Source of the DNA: Myxococcota bacterium
GTDB lineage: Bacteria > Myxococcota > XYA12-FULL-58-9
DNA length: 32,521 bases
Direction: 5' to 3'
Assembly (NCBI GenBank): GCA_022703175.1
Contig: JAKLEG010000010.1
Location: forward strand, 1 to 32,521
Shown here: piece by piece, positions 32,480 through 32,521 of the stretch
Layout of the letters: the number at the start of each line of letters is the position of its first letter
How positions within the stretch are numbered: the stretch's first letter is position 1
Notes under the pieces: model-generated
Databases searched by the model: none
What the model was told of the DNA's origin: nothing
Seen by the model: only the letters and a program-made list of their open reading frames with translations
Translations under genes and position numbers: made by a program

Positions 32480-32521
32480 TCATAGATCCACAACGTCATT
32501 GAGGCGTCGAGAGCCATGCAG

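Noticed and set aside
1-32521. Mobile elements, CRISPR arrays, tRNA or rRNA genes
   Set aside because: No transposase or integrase motifs, no regularly spaced direct repeats other than in-frame protein repeats, and no cloverleaf or rRNA text were seen by eye.

Overview
The window is about 32.5 kb of GC-rich bacterial DNA that looks like a piece of a Myxococcota (or close deltaproteobacterial-type) chromosome. The clues are a Ser/Thr kinase carrying a PEGA domain next to a TPR membrane protein, many very large Cys-rich or Ig-rich lipoproteins, and a secreted subtilase ending in a MYXO-CTERM-like sorting tail. I saw no rRNA, tRNA, IS element, CRISPR array or phage structural gene. The placement is inference from gene content only.

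Region 1 (1-4691, + strand) is a tight catabolic/redox operon: an acyl-CoA dehydrogenase (cut by the window edge and apparently frameshifted), then fixA (etfB), fixB (etfA), fixC and fixX, then a PhaJ/MaoC-type (R)-enoyl-CoA hydratase. Electrons from acyl-CoA oxidation probably pass through the FixAB flavoprotein and FixCX to quinone and/or a low-potential acceptor.

Region 2 (4865-9368, + strand) holds three unrelated-looking proteins. The first is a 609-residue protein with the catalytic signature of the pentein superfamily, most like peptidyl-arginine or arginine deiminases. The second is a 349-residue orphan with a possible papain-like Cys centre. The third is a lipoprotein with a chitobiase-C-like domain, a CBM26-like starch-binding module and a NodB polysaccharide deacetylase domain.

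Region 3 (9444-22554, - strand) reads from right to left: an HrpA-like DEAH helicase, a PEGA-containing Ser/Thr protein kinase, a TPR membrane protein, a 1524-residue lipoprotein (Cys-rich stalk plus two Gly-rich domains) and a 1142-residue lipoprotein (Ig-like repeats plus propeller-like repeats). The last four genes look like a signalling and surface-display cluster.

Region 4 (22690-25474, + strand) encodes a biotin carboxylase and a biotin carboxyl carrier subunit of an acyl-CoA or pyruvate carboxylase, a probable gene remnant, and a hemerythrin-like protein missing some iron ligands.

Region 5 (25629-32479, + strand) is a secreted-protein operon: a frameshifted subtilase with a sorting tail, then three lipoproteins. 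The two outer lipoproteins are paralogues. They share a Cys-rich module with the giant lipoprotein of region 3, and they carry an apparently unnamed ~108-residue C-terminal module, once in one protein and three times in tandem in the other. This shared module set is the most promising unexplained signal in the window. Three apparent single-base frameshifts (near 122, 24925 and 25858) suggest either residual indel errors in the assembly or real gene decay.
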